DNA from: Gossypium raimondii
Taxonomy: Eukaryota; Streptophyta; Magnoliopsida; Malvales; Malvaceae
DNA: 64,000 nt
Assembly: GCF_025698545.1 (NCBI RefSeq)
Contig: NC_068575.1
Coordinates: 49,361,980 to 49,425,979, forward strand
Direction: 5' to 3'
The position numbers were made by a program, and so were the translations under genes. The notes below the pieces were generated by a model, which was not told the DNA's origin, searched no databases, and saw nothing but the letters and a program-made list of their open reading frames with translations. Below, one piece after another: positions 11,547 to 23,600 of the stretch (within the stretch, counting starts at the first letter, position 1; every line of letters begins with the position of its first letter).

Positions 11547-12556
11547 TCATTCTTTCCAGACAGGAATAATTCCTTGGGCGGCCAAACGCTTTTCGACCCA
11601 GAAAACTACATGCCTTGCAGTAATTTTCTTCTCATCAACGAGGAAAGGCTCCACAGTGCTTGCTCCTGAGCCATATGAAGACAATGAAAAACCTTTGGGA
11701 CCTACGCAAGCAAATGGGAGAAAATTAGACAACATAATTACTGCAGAAATGGAAATGATACATAGTTTCCAGTTTGCCCAAATTATACAATACCTGTTAG
11801 GCCTCCATCAGGGAAGAAGGCCCAGAAAGAGTAGGGACAGCCCTCCTTCAGGAATGAACCTTCCAACTGTCGAGTTTGAATGGTAAGAACATTCATAGAC
11901 CTCATCATCTAGAGCAAATTTAAAATGCCAAATCTTGGGGAAAAAGATGGATTAGAACAAACCTTGTTGTCTTGGAAAGTGAGTTCAATTTCAGATATAT
12001 CATCTTGAGCTTCAAGTATTGTTTTCAATGAAGGGATGACATCCTCCGACATCAACTCCGGCAAAGATTTGGCAGGAGCCTTTGCAGCAGGTTTAGGCTT
12101 TGCTGCAGCTGCTTTTGGAGCTGCCTTCACTTCCTCCTCACCACCAGCAACGCCGGCTGATGGTGGAGTGGTTCCCTTGGTTTCAGCAGTGGCTAATGGA
12201 AAAAAGCCAACACATTTTTAAGCAACCCCGAGTTTAGAAGATGAGCTTTAAAAGGATTTTTGCACACTGATAAGAAGGGAAAAAGCTACCTGTAGGAGTA
12301 GAAGATTCCTGAACAGCGGAGCAGGCGACACATCGACGATAGATAATTGATTTCCCCACCACAACCTGCGGATAAAAGATTCCAACTCCGAACTTACTTT
12401 TAGAGTAAGGTATAAATAATACAAAATTGTAAACTATAGTATTAAACTTACTAATGATAGTGTGGAAGAGGAGGTGGGTTTGAAGGTGGAAGTGAGATAT
12501 GAAGAAGACGGTGGAAAGCTTGAGAACCTAATTGGACTTGCTCCCAGCATAGCCAT
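11547..12556 (-). CDS. NDHV: Chloroplast NDH complex subunit NdhV (DUF2996)
   Basis: Five exons on the minus strand (12556-12452, 12365-12290, 12192-11963, 11866-11794, 11701-11547) join in phase to 212 residues. The N-terminus (MAMLGASPIRFSS..., rich in Ser, Thr and Pro) is a typical plastid transit peptide. Next comes a low-complexity Ala/Lys/Pro linker ('KAAAAKPKPAAKAPAKS'). The DUF2996 domain fills the C-terminal half: 'DVIPSLKTILEAQDDISEIE', 'LEGSFLKEGCPYSFWAFFPD', 'GPKGFSLSSYGSGASTVEPF' and 'VVFWVEKRLAAQGI'. In Arabidopsis (At2g04039, from memory) and cyanobacteria this family is NdhV, a peripheral subunit that stabilises the NDH-1-like complex for ferredoxin-dependent cyclic electron flow in thylakoids. 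The family assignment is strong; the name rests on recall of the DUF2996-NdhV link. Its promoter faces that of GLYR1. Confidence 0.87.
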
Positions 12557-13951
12557 TTTCGTACTTGAATTTTTATTCTGCTACTTTCTGTTATTAAACA
12601 TTTCTGGGTGATATTAAGCTTAATTGGGGGTAGAGGCGGAAACCATTGCTGAGCATACAATAGAAGAAGAGAACTGATCAGTAGAAGAGAGTCTTCTGAT
12701 CCACAAGAAGTTTAGGAGAATATATGCCACTGGTTTCTTCAATTTCTTTTTTGTCTCAACGTAGAATATTATTTCATATATAAGTGAAAGAAAAAAGAAA
12801 AAAGAAGCACATTAGTGGTCCATAATGCCTCAAAATGCATAAAACAATTAAAATACAAATTTAGTATTTCTATTATCTGTTTCTTAAACTATTAGTATAA
12901 TATTTCGTATGGTTTGTAAAATTGTCAAATCTATGCCATTTTGACAAATGGGAAGTAAAGATAATTTTTGCTTCTTTTCCAAAACAAGCATACCCTCTTT
13001 CCCCCTCTGGCTCTTTCCTTCTTCCCATAGCTGTTTGCATATAAGCAGCTGGCTGCAACATGGAATTCACAAAGGGTCTGTTATTAACGAAGACAAAAAC
13101 AGAGAACTACAGAAGCAAAAGAACATGGAAGACAAACAAATAGTAATAATATTATTTATAGTATAAATATACAGAAAATAAAAGAAATTAAATGCCCTGA
13201 AGACCTCGAGAGAAGCCTGAGCAAGGTGTTGATGAGTGAACCATTAGTTGAATCTAAGGATTGCACTAGTCAATAACAGTCTGAACCCTTTTGTTTTTAC
13301 TGCATCACCTCTGAACCCATACACCATAAACGTTCTTTTCTTCTTCTTGTTTAATATTTTTTTTGCCATTTTCTGATATTGTTGCTGTTGTTCTTCTCCT
13401 ATGAGTTATTGTTCTTCTTCTCTGATCACTTATTGTCTTCATTATCAATGAGTGAAAATTTTGGCGGGTTGTTTTAGTGTTAATTAAGTAAGCCCAGCCG
13501 CTGCCTGCAACGGTTTGAAATCTAGGCCGCCAGCAAACAACCGTGAACCCCCCCCCCCCGGAACTTAGCCCAACAGAGCTTCGAGAATTCCAAGAATAGT
13601 GGACTGAAGCACCGTCTCCCCTACCATTAAAATATGGGCTTACGTGTTATGCATTTGTTTATCTATTAAACGACAAACACGATGAATACAAAAATATTGA
13701 AATATTTAGTTTATCTTACACTATCAAAGTTAGAAATCTTCATAATGATGGCAATTTATTTAAATTAAAAATGTTAGTGGCGATGACAAGGATGACATTG
13801 ATTTTATTATATTTTTGTCATCATTAACGTTAAAAAGATATTCTTTATGTTTTCCTTTGGGTATTTATAAAGATTGGAGCCTGGTAAGAAAATAACGCAT
13901 AGAACTATCAAAGAAAAAGTTCATTAGTGACAGAAGAAGAAGAAGAAGAAA
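12557..13951. other. Divergent intergenic region between NdhV and GLYR1
   Basis: This holds the 5' leaders and promoters of both flanking genes. Bases 12770-13200 are AT-rich and contain several short frames without protein character. A run of ten or so C residues lies near 13550. A duplicated-looking Arg/Pro-type GC patch at 13480-13620 has no recognisable identity. Confidence 0.4.
13862..13870 (+). promoter_or_regulatory. Candidate TATA box of GLYR1
   Basis: The string 'tatttataa' lies 82 bases upstream of the GLYR1 start codon in otherwise mixed sequence. This suits a transcription start near 13895 and a purine-rich leader of GAA repeats ending at the ATG. Supported by position and sequence only. 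Confidence 0.45.
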
Positions 13952-16381
13952 ATGGAGGTTGGATTTTTGGGACTGGGAATAATGGGAAAAGCTATGTCCA
14001 TGAATTTGCTGAAGAATGGATTCAAAGTCACTGTTTGGAACAGAACTCTTTCTAAGGTACCTTTTCAAAAAGTTTTCATTACTCTACTAAAGTAATAGCA
14101 CGGCCAGTTGCAGATTGTTTCCATTTCTATATCTGATTGATGGGTTTGTATTTGTTTTTAGTTTTATGTATTGGGTTGACAGCCTTGTATATGTATATTG
14201 GAGTATCTGCAGCCTGATATCAGCCTTATTTGTGACACTAAAATTTTATAATGGCAGTGTGATGAAGTGGTGGCTCATGGTGCCTCAGTTGGAGAAACCC
14301 CTGCAGAAGTAGTAAAGAAATGCAACATCACCATTGCCATTTTGTCTGACCCTGCTGCTGCTCTTTCGGTATTTAATTTACAAACATTGGGTGCACGTAC
14401 AGTTTTCAGTTCAACCATTGCCGTCCTGATTAAAATCTCGTCATCATAAACTATGTATTTGATGATTGCTTTAGGTTGTATTTGACAAAGATGGAGTTCT
14501 AGACCAAATTTGTAGTGGGAAAGGTTATATTGACATGTCAACTGTTGATCCCGAGACTTCTTGGAAAATCAGTGAGGTTAGCTGATACTTTCTTGATACA
14601 TGGTGTTTCTTTCTTTAATGTCTCAAACTTAGAAAGTAAGAGTGTCGGGTGAGCGTCAAATACGGGTATACTGTAATATACCGTCTAAAATGGTAATTTT
14701 GTGGAACTGTCAAGATACTTTATCAATGAAATGAATACACTGATTTCTTACTTCCTTGGGATATGTACAGGCAATTGCATTAAAAGGCGGCCACTTCCTT
14801 GAGGCACCTGTTTCTGGTAGCAAACAGCCCGCAGAAACTGGTCAACTTGTGATTCTTGCAGCTGGAGATAAGGTCAATTGGCAATACTATTTTTTTTATT
14901 TATTCTAGTTCACACGGACCAGGTAAAAATGGAATGGATAAGTATCGGATATGGGTATGTTTAATGCTTTTTTTAAAGTTTTTTTTCATGTATTTGGTAA
15001 ACCATACCACCTTACCTTTATGTGAGTGGCGGATATGGATATGTTAAGAATAAGAGAAATTTGACAAGAAAGTCAAAATGGATTGCCTTCCCTCTATCAT
15101 GATTCTAGGGACGATCTATTTTGAATGATTGTTCAACTCGTCGAAGGGAGACGAGAACTCTAGGGTTCATGTCATATTAAACAAGGAAAACCAACTAAAA
15201 TAATATAGAAAGCTAAGCCTTAATTAGAGAATCATAATTAACTAATGTGTTATACATTTGATTTCATATTTTGATCAAATTTAACCTCTGTTAAGTGACA
15301 TTGTAGGCTAAACTTAAATGTTCAAATGCTCTTCACTTCTATGGTAAAAAGAAGCAGAAAAATAATAGTGGAAGACAATGGAATCCATTCATCCTTTTTC
15401 TTCTCATCATTTCTACTAAAACATCTCATCTCTATAGAATGCAAATTTACCTTCACTTTGATGTTAACTGCAATATGTCACCACTGTATATGTAGGCATT
15501 GTATGAAGAAGCTGTTCCAGCTTTTGATGTATTAGGAAAGAAATCTTTCTTCTTGGGACCAGTTGGTAATGGAGCCAAAATGAAACTTGTTGTCAACATG
15601 ATAATGGGCAGGTAATACTTATTTCAACTATTCATGCATTTTGGAATACTACTATGCTGTAAATATGTCAACATACCCCTTTCATTTGAGTTGACAAATC
15701 CGGGTACTCGATCGGGATGTTCATTTTGTCCTCCGTAGTGTGATGAATGCATTTTCGGAAGGACTTACACTGGCCGAAAGAAGCGGATTGAATCCACATA
15801 GCCTTCTTGACGTGTTGGTAAGATTGCAACAACTAAATAATCTAACAAGCTGTCGCCACAATGAAAGGTCCAGTGGCTGATCCAAGTTTTGTGGCAGGAC
15901 TTGGGTGGGATTGCCAACCCAATGTTTAGAGGAAAGGGACCAGAAATGGTTAAAGACAATTATTCCCCTGCATTTCCTTTGAAACATCAGCAGAAAGATA
16001 TGAGGTTGGCTCTTGCCCTTGGGGATCAAAATGCAGTATCAATGCCAGTAGCTGCTGCAGCTAATGAGGTTTTTTTTTTTTCCCAATCCTTGCTTGCCCC
16101 TCTCCATGCATAGTATATATGCTTAAGCCCAAAGAGATATCCTGCATGAGCTAAAATACCCTAATACATACGCGTAATGTAAAGGTGCACTTAGATTACT
16201 TTTGGAAGTTACTAGGGCATGTAGAGAAAAACACATACATGAAGACTAAACTGAAACCCCTTTTTCTCTTATTTGGAATTGTGTTTGGTAGGCTTTCAAG
16301 AAGGCCAGAAGCATGGGGTTGGGAGACCTTGACTTTTCAGCTGTTTACGAGACCGTGAAGCTTCTTAAACATTCATCTTGA
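13952..16381 (+). CDS. GLYR1: Glyoxylate/succinic semialdehyde reductase (beta-hydroxyacid dehydrogenase family)
   Basis: Eight exons (13952-14056, 14258-14368, 14475-14576, 14771-14872, 15496-15611, 15739-15817, 15898-16068, 16292-16381) join to 291 residues, close to the 289 of Arabidopsis GLYR1. The NAD(P)-binding motif 'GFLGLGIMG' is at residues 4-12. The substrate-binding '[10 protein letters not shown]' is around 119-128 and the catalytic segment '[11 protein letters not shown]' is at 164-174, with Lys170 in the expected place. The helical C-terminal domain contains '[13 protein letters not shown]' and 'AAANEAFKKA'. The enzyme reduces glyoxylate and succinic semialdehyde with NADPH, linking photorespiratory and GABA-shunt detoxification. 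No transit peptide precedes the Rossmann fold, so it is the cytosolic type rather than the plastid GLYR2. It ends in 'KHSS' rather than the 'SRE' I recall from Arabidopsis, so a peroxisomal signal is absent. Confidence 0.93.
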
Positions 16382-17630
16382 TACCATATACTACCTTTCA
16401 TATTGTTAGGCTGATGAAGCCATATTCAGTGTTGGTTTGAACCTGAATTTTTATATATCCATTTTGTAGTTCCTACTATTTTGAAAGTTGATACTATTAT
16501 GTTTTTAAGAAACGATCCCTTCAAGTTCTGTTTTCCCTTAGTCAGCATAGACATCCCCAAAATACAATACCAGATTTGTTGAATTCTGCTTCAAGGGAAT
16601 CCAAATACAAAATGCCAGCAAGATAAAACTATATTATTGAAGACCTTTCAACAAATTATAAGAAAAAGAAACTGGAAATTAACACGTCAACTTCAGCCAC
16701 ATATGCTGATCTCATTTTATTCCTTAATTGCAAAACTAAAAATGACAAGTTTACTGTCAACACTTAAGACAAGGATATGCAACATTCCATTTTCTACAAT
16801 TAAGAAAGGTAGAAAATGGTAATCATATTCCACTAACTTGGGTATCCATTGTATAAAAAACTTGATTTTCCTGCATATGTATGAAGCTAACTCTGTACAA
16901 CATCTAAATAGGTTCAGATTGCCTGGTTAAGGAACATTCAAAATCTTGTCAAAACTTGGTTCTGTACAGTCTCATGCGCTATTCTGCTCTCGTCCTTTGA
17001 AAAAAAACTCCTAACGCACCAAAGAAAGCTCCCAATGATGAATAGTCGGGCTGGTTAAGTAATTAGAAGAGCAAAGAGAAAATAAGAAAGTCAAATGCTT
17101 TGTATAATCATATGTGCTCCCCATTTGTATAAGCCCTGAAAATAGCTGGGTTTTTATTCTTTTGCTGCTCTTATATCTGAAATATGCCAAAGAGAGATAA
17201 AAACATATTAACTCTAGAATATTATACAAACGAGAATCAGCAAAATGATCTGGAATGAAAGGGAAAGTACAAGCAATGGAAATCACAAAAATTCTGCATG
17301 TCCAACCTATGCATGTTTCTTTCTACTTCCCTATATTAGCTTGTGGATATCCGAGGATAACTACGAAAAAAGCACTACTGTATTTTTCCACTTACCTAAA
17401 TGGACAACTGGAAAAAAAAATGATGCAAAGCTCAAATGGTGAATGACAAATAGGTTTGTTTTTTTAACTAATGTAAATCCTTGCCGACGATTTCGAAGAT
17501 GATAATTGCCAGAACAATCAACTTCACAATGTTGTTTAAGTAAAAATCAACAAAGCTATCTGATCTAACTAGTCATCCTAGCAGGTAACCTCTCCGCACA
17601 CTGTTGAAAAGAAGAATAAATAAGGCAACT
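16382..17630. other. Tail-to-tail region, GLYR1 and RLT3 3' ends
   Basis: AT-rich with no credible gene. It should include the GLYR1 3' UTR (to about 16600). On the minus strand it may include a 3' UTR, possibly spliced, of the RLT3-type gene. Short frames at 16637-16822 and 17011-17446 lack coding character. Confidence 0.4.
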
Positions 17631-17634
17631 AGAT

Positions 17635-20600
17635 CTATAGCTCAAAATAACCAGCCTCAATTCCATTCAGAGCCATGCTATCCTGATAATCAGTCTTAAG
17701 ATACAAAAATTAAACACAACGCAGCAGTCATCACTTGCAAAGAACGGAATAGAGATGAACATTTGAGAACAAACAAATTTTGCAATGTTTCGTATCTTTT
17801 TCAATCCATCATCAAGAAAACTCAAAGAAATTGCAGGAGAACTAACTAGCAGCTAGAACGAAGCTTCAAGGTTAATTCTTGAAAATGTCACCGAAGCTAA
17901 AACCTAAACTTTAGAAATATTCTCTGCTTATTAAGAAATGCCATCACCACCAAAACTAGTATAAAGAAAGATCTAGTGTGATTATCACAAACTTAAATAT
18001 CAACTACTCATAGTTAAGAAATTAAAATGCACAACAATCGCCTTCTACATATCATAAATGAATCTTCATCCTGTAAACAGAACAATTCATATAGTGAAGA
18101 GAAAGAAACAGGATACTCAACTTTGACGACCAGAAGACTGCACATGTAAAGAAAACTTGTAGATAAAGGAATATACCTGATCTGCTCCCATTTTCCAGTT
18201 CCTTTTCAGAATGAATCTTCTTCAAATATGATGCAATAAACTCATCCAACTTCACCAACCAGAGTGCAAGTGCAGATGATGTTTGGGGCATAGTTGGAAA
18301 GAATGCTATGATTTCTTCGATAACAGTACAACCCCCTTGCTCAATATGGCATTGGTTCAACCAATTCTCATTAATTGCTGCAACAAAATCAGCAATAACC
18401 TGCAAATAGTCCAGTTCCAAAAATGACAATGATTTACAATTAGCCTCATTACAAAAAATTTATCACAATACTTCAAGAACTCAAACCATGTAACTACAAA
18501 GGAATACCTGCAAAAGCTCAGACAAAGACGATGTCCGTCGTAACCGTTTGACCCACAACCTGTGAGCAGACTTTGTCCAAGCACCAACTAAAGCATCTTT
18601 AGGCATAAATGACTGCACAAAAGTAAAGAAAGAAAATATAAACAATGATTAAATAAAAATAATTCCATGAAGTTTGTTCTCTTTCTAAATATTTTACATA
18701 TATAAATGAATTATACACAATACTGAAGTACTGCTAAAAAAGGAAAAGATACAACAGATTTCTCACAAAGCCACATGTAAAATGCATAATCTATTAATAA
18801 ACATTGAACAATTTGCTCCTTACATAGCTTGAATGTGTTTCAAAGATCAAGTATCATCATAATGCACTATAAATCATAATCATCTACAAGCTATGTTTCC
18901 TTAACCCTCCATCTTCCACAAAAAGTTGTGCAGGGACTTCATTGCCCATTTTATCTCTTGTGAAGAGAATTAGCATTGTCATTTTTTGAATATTTGAAGT
19001 ACAACTAATAAAATATACAGAGACTAAAAAAACCAATGAGTTACGAAGGTATGAGTTTTTTGTGCCTATTGCCTTTCAAATAAAAGATAAAACCTCGACA
19101 CAAAAGGCCTGTGCCTGACCAACAGTCCTTGGCAAAAAAAGATGGTAAAAGAAAAATGAAGCATATGCATGCTATGTCCACTAGTAGGGATGTACGGGAT
19201 CCAGGCAAGTGCCTATGTTCTTTGTTTTCATATGAAAATGTAATATACGATATAGTTTTTTATATACAGAAACTAAGGTAGCAATCCAAAAGGCAATAAA
19301 GAAACAAAGTGCACCTCAATTGCATGAACTGCAGCTTTCAATGATTGCAACTGTGATGGGAGGACTTTGAATTTAGGAAATGTATTATTGTCTCCTTTCT
19401 CTCTGCACGTAGCCACATGGATGGCATATCTTTCTTCTAGATCAAAATCAATCTCAAATGTCTTATGGCAAATCCTACAGTGCTTCTCATCTCTCCAGTA
19501 CAAATCATGACAACTTTCACATCTGGTAAGAGAATCAAGATAAGAACGCTTGTTGTGCTTTACAGCATTAAGGTTCAAGTAAAAGCAATCCCATATCCAC
19601 ACATCAAATTCTTGAAGACTTCTCCACATTCGATTTTGTTCTTCTCCCTTCTTTCCAGCATGAAGAACTATAGCACCGCATGAGGTTAAAGATTCATTCA
19701 TGGCCACCGTCAAGCTGAGGTTGTCAACATCAGAAACTGGAGAACAGCTATCTTCTCTGACTGCATCCATTTCAGGTGAATAAGACGGCGTGTGCCTGAT
19801 TTCTGCATCATGTAAATGTCTACTTGACATTTCTTGACATAGTGAAGTTCCCCGCTTCTCTAATGATTCAATAAGAAGAGCTTCACGTTTACCCCTGTCA
19901 TCCAAAACTGCCAATAAGGCCCGCAATGCCTGCACCACAATAAGGACAAACAAATAATAACAGTAAAAAGTTTTGTTCACACAAGAACAATCACTTACCG
20001 TCTGAAGGAAAACTGAAAAGAACTCCAAATTTTCTTTCAGGTTATGTATCAACGTTTTGGTAAAGAGTAATCCTCACTTTATGATGAGAAGATATCTCAA
20101 TAAAGAAATGAGAAGACAATTTTTAATCAATATTAATGCAAATGAAGAAAGGGACATGCATTATAACAAGCTAATAGGGTTACCTCTTCGGTGTCTATAA
20201 CTTCCCAATGACCATCTTCCGAAGATTCAAAGTAAATCCTCCTATGTCCAGGGTCATATGCATTACAAGGGCCCAAGAAAAGCCAATATCTGTTGTACCT
20301 GCGATCAGAGCCTAGAAAGATAGATTGCATTGGGTGTATATACACTCCTACTTCAGTTTGTTTTGCATCCTGTCCACTGCTAGAACATCTCTCTTTTTCA
20401 AAAGACTTTGTAATTGCTGATGAATCAACTGGGCGAGAGTCTGATGATGTGTGTGATACTTGTACACCATTCCTTTGTCCACCATAGACCCAAGATGGCC
20501 TAGGAAAATTCTGTCGGTTTGATGATGACCTCTTAATTTTGGCTCCAGAACCATAGTAAGGGATGCTGGGAACATACTCAACAATGGCTTTACCAGGATT

Positions 20601-23600
20601 CTGGAAAAAGAGTAAAATGAGAAACTACCAGATATGGAACTACTGAAGATTCATAACTTCAAAGCAGGATAAGAAACATTTCAGCTAGACAAGGATGGAA
20701 CATGGCAAGACAAAGACTAAAATATAAAAGACTCTTCATGATTTTATTTAAATACCTACAACACTCTAAATAGTCAGAACTTGACATAAAATATCCAAAA
20801 GAATCATTGTACAGATCACGGTCCTCAAGAAAAAGAGAAAAAGAGATCCATTAAAAAAATTTAGTGGCCATCAAAGCAACATACCAAACAAGACAGCAGG
20901 AGAGAAGATTCTTCAATCTTTCTTTCTTTTATTATTGTTATTTATTTATTTCAATTTTAATTGGGTGAAGAGGTGACAAAGGAGGAGCGGGAGTCAATTT
21001 GGCCAGGTGAAAATGGTTTACCTCCATTCTGATACTGGAACCATCGCTAAGAAGATCAATCAAAGCCACTAATGCATTCAACTTCTCTTCAATGCTCAAA
21101 TCAGAATATTCACCTTCCATAAGTCCTAGCAACCACACCTCTCCTGGATGGCTTTCATCAATTTCAGTGTGGACAGTCAGCATGTTATTTCTACCTTTAT
21201 GGTGGTTATTATGTTTGAATTTCCTTTGGTAGTAATTTCCTGGGTCATGGTCAGAATCATCACTGCTGTCATCAGAGTCATCATCAACACTTCCAGAATC
21301 CTCAGTATCAGAATGACAATTGTTGCTGTCCTTTGCAACAGAACTACAGCGCAGACGATATGCAGATGGTGATATCTTTTCAAATAAAGTAATATCACTT
21401 GAAAGAGTTGAACATATTAATTCTTCGAGTTCCTCAGTCGTGCTAGTGAGATTCAATTCAGTAACCTTCAAAAGAGAAAAAATAAAATAAAATATTGATA
21501 GTCAAACAATGTCATAATAGTGACTAAAATGAGGGTTTCAACTTAGTTGGCTTCTGCAACAGAACCTTTTCATTTTATAAAATGTACACATATAGGTCCT
21601 AGTCTTACCGGCAAAGACAGCGCCAAGTCTGAAACTTTTAGCCCATTATTTCCTCTTTCTGACAAAATTTTAAACAGCTCGCTCTTTAAACTGCCGGGGC
21701 GCAGGCCAAATCTCACCATGAGGCTCATTTCCTGTATTTTAGGAAAGAAGATTAAATATAAAATGACATATTTCAAATATAACCATGGATCTTTGGATCA
21801 TAGAGGAACTTCAAAGGAGTTTGATAATTCATAAAAACAATGTACTCATACCTTATTAAGGGCTTCCCTGCGTAATAGACCTTGTTTCGAACCAAAGCCA
21901 GCTGCAACTAAAACTTGGCGCAGTATTTCTGTCCATGTCAGAGGGTTCAAGGATGTCTTCCAGACCTCGACCACAAATTCTTGGTTCTCCACCTGATAAG
22001 TTAAAAAGGAAAACAATCACATCCATTTCTTTAGCAAGGACATAGAGCTCCAATATCCTCTGACAATCAATACCTCAACATCCAAGGGATTTTTCCAGAA
22101 AGGTTATCAACTTCCCAGAAAAGCTTTAAAAGAGCCAACTGATATATCCATATACTACTTTAGGAAGCATTTCAAGACCATGGTATACATGCCTCTTACC
22201 TTATTTATTAATTTTTTCTTCCTATTGCACATGCATGTACTTTGCTAATACAAACATTTCCACTTAAACATGCTCAGGAACTGGTTCGATGATTCATTTA
22301 AGCTGAGTTAAGGTTAAAGCTATCACATATGAAGGAACAAGATCAGAATACCAGGCCCCAGCCAAGTCATTGAATACACGTCATTTTAACATATTATCTT
22401 TTAATAAACAGAGAAATGGAAGCAATGTGTCGTCATCTCAATCTTGATCAATACCAGAAAGTCCTATTTAAGCGAAATATAACTCAAGAACAAAATCTTG
22501 AAAAATGGATCTTGTCTGACAAGTGCTTTGTTTTCAATGGATCTATTTTGTAGTAATAAAATAATCGAATCTGGCCTTCTTTTTTGGTCTACCACTTTGA
22601 AATTCTTTTCAAAAGCATTCTAAATAACATTATATACGTCAACAAGAAAAAATCTATACTGTCCAAGAAGGTTTGCTTATCCTATTCATACCTGAGCAAC
22701 CAGCAAGACCACCTAAGTAATATGACATGTTAGTAAAACAAAACAGAGGATATCCCCCACAGCACAACCATTGCAAGCAAACAGACGCACATTCAAGCAT
22801 GCATTTATATAAACCTGCATGGTCATTACTCACCGAGTGAAGTAGAGCAAGGAACTTGCAAGACAAGCTAAAATGAGGCAAAACTGCACCACTCAACTCC
22901 ACTTCAACATCAGACAAAAGAAGCTTGAGAAGGGCCACATGAATTTTCCCAAGTAACAAGGAATCCTGAGATGGATACATGTATAGAAAGACAAAAAAAA
23001 GAGAATAAATATAAGCCAAGCATTTCAATGTATATGGTCTAATCTAGATGAGAGATAACCTTATCATGGAATGCTTGAGCAAACTCATCAAGTGTAAATG
23101 AGCATGTGTCAAGTGTTACCGAATACGTATACAAGAAATGGAAAACCTGCAAAAGAATTTCAAACAATAGTTAAGCAAGACACTTCAGAAAAATAAAGGA
23201 ACAGATGACTCATAACATACTGCCACTACTAGAAGTCCACAAAAAGGGCAAGACAACAGCCACTGGAAGCATGCTTTAAGATTAAAATTTCTTCAGCAAG
23301 ATTTAGAGGATGAGAACAAAGGGAAAAAGATGATGCAGAGCAAATACCATGCATGATAAAAGGGCTTTTTTCCATAATACTAAATGAACAACATTAATGA
23401 ACATAAGGCGTGGCAGGCACCTTAAACAGTTTTTTGACAGTTTCTGGAGAGGAATCCCAGGGTTGCATACTGAATGGTTGCTTCATCTTAACTGAATCTG
23501 GTGGAAACTTAGCCAGCAAATCTGGGAAACCACATAGAGGTTCTTTAATAGAACTCCAGAAAGAAAATTACCTTCTATATGCACATCGAATAAATGCCAC

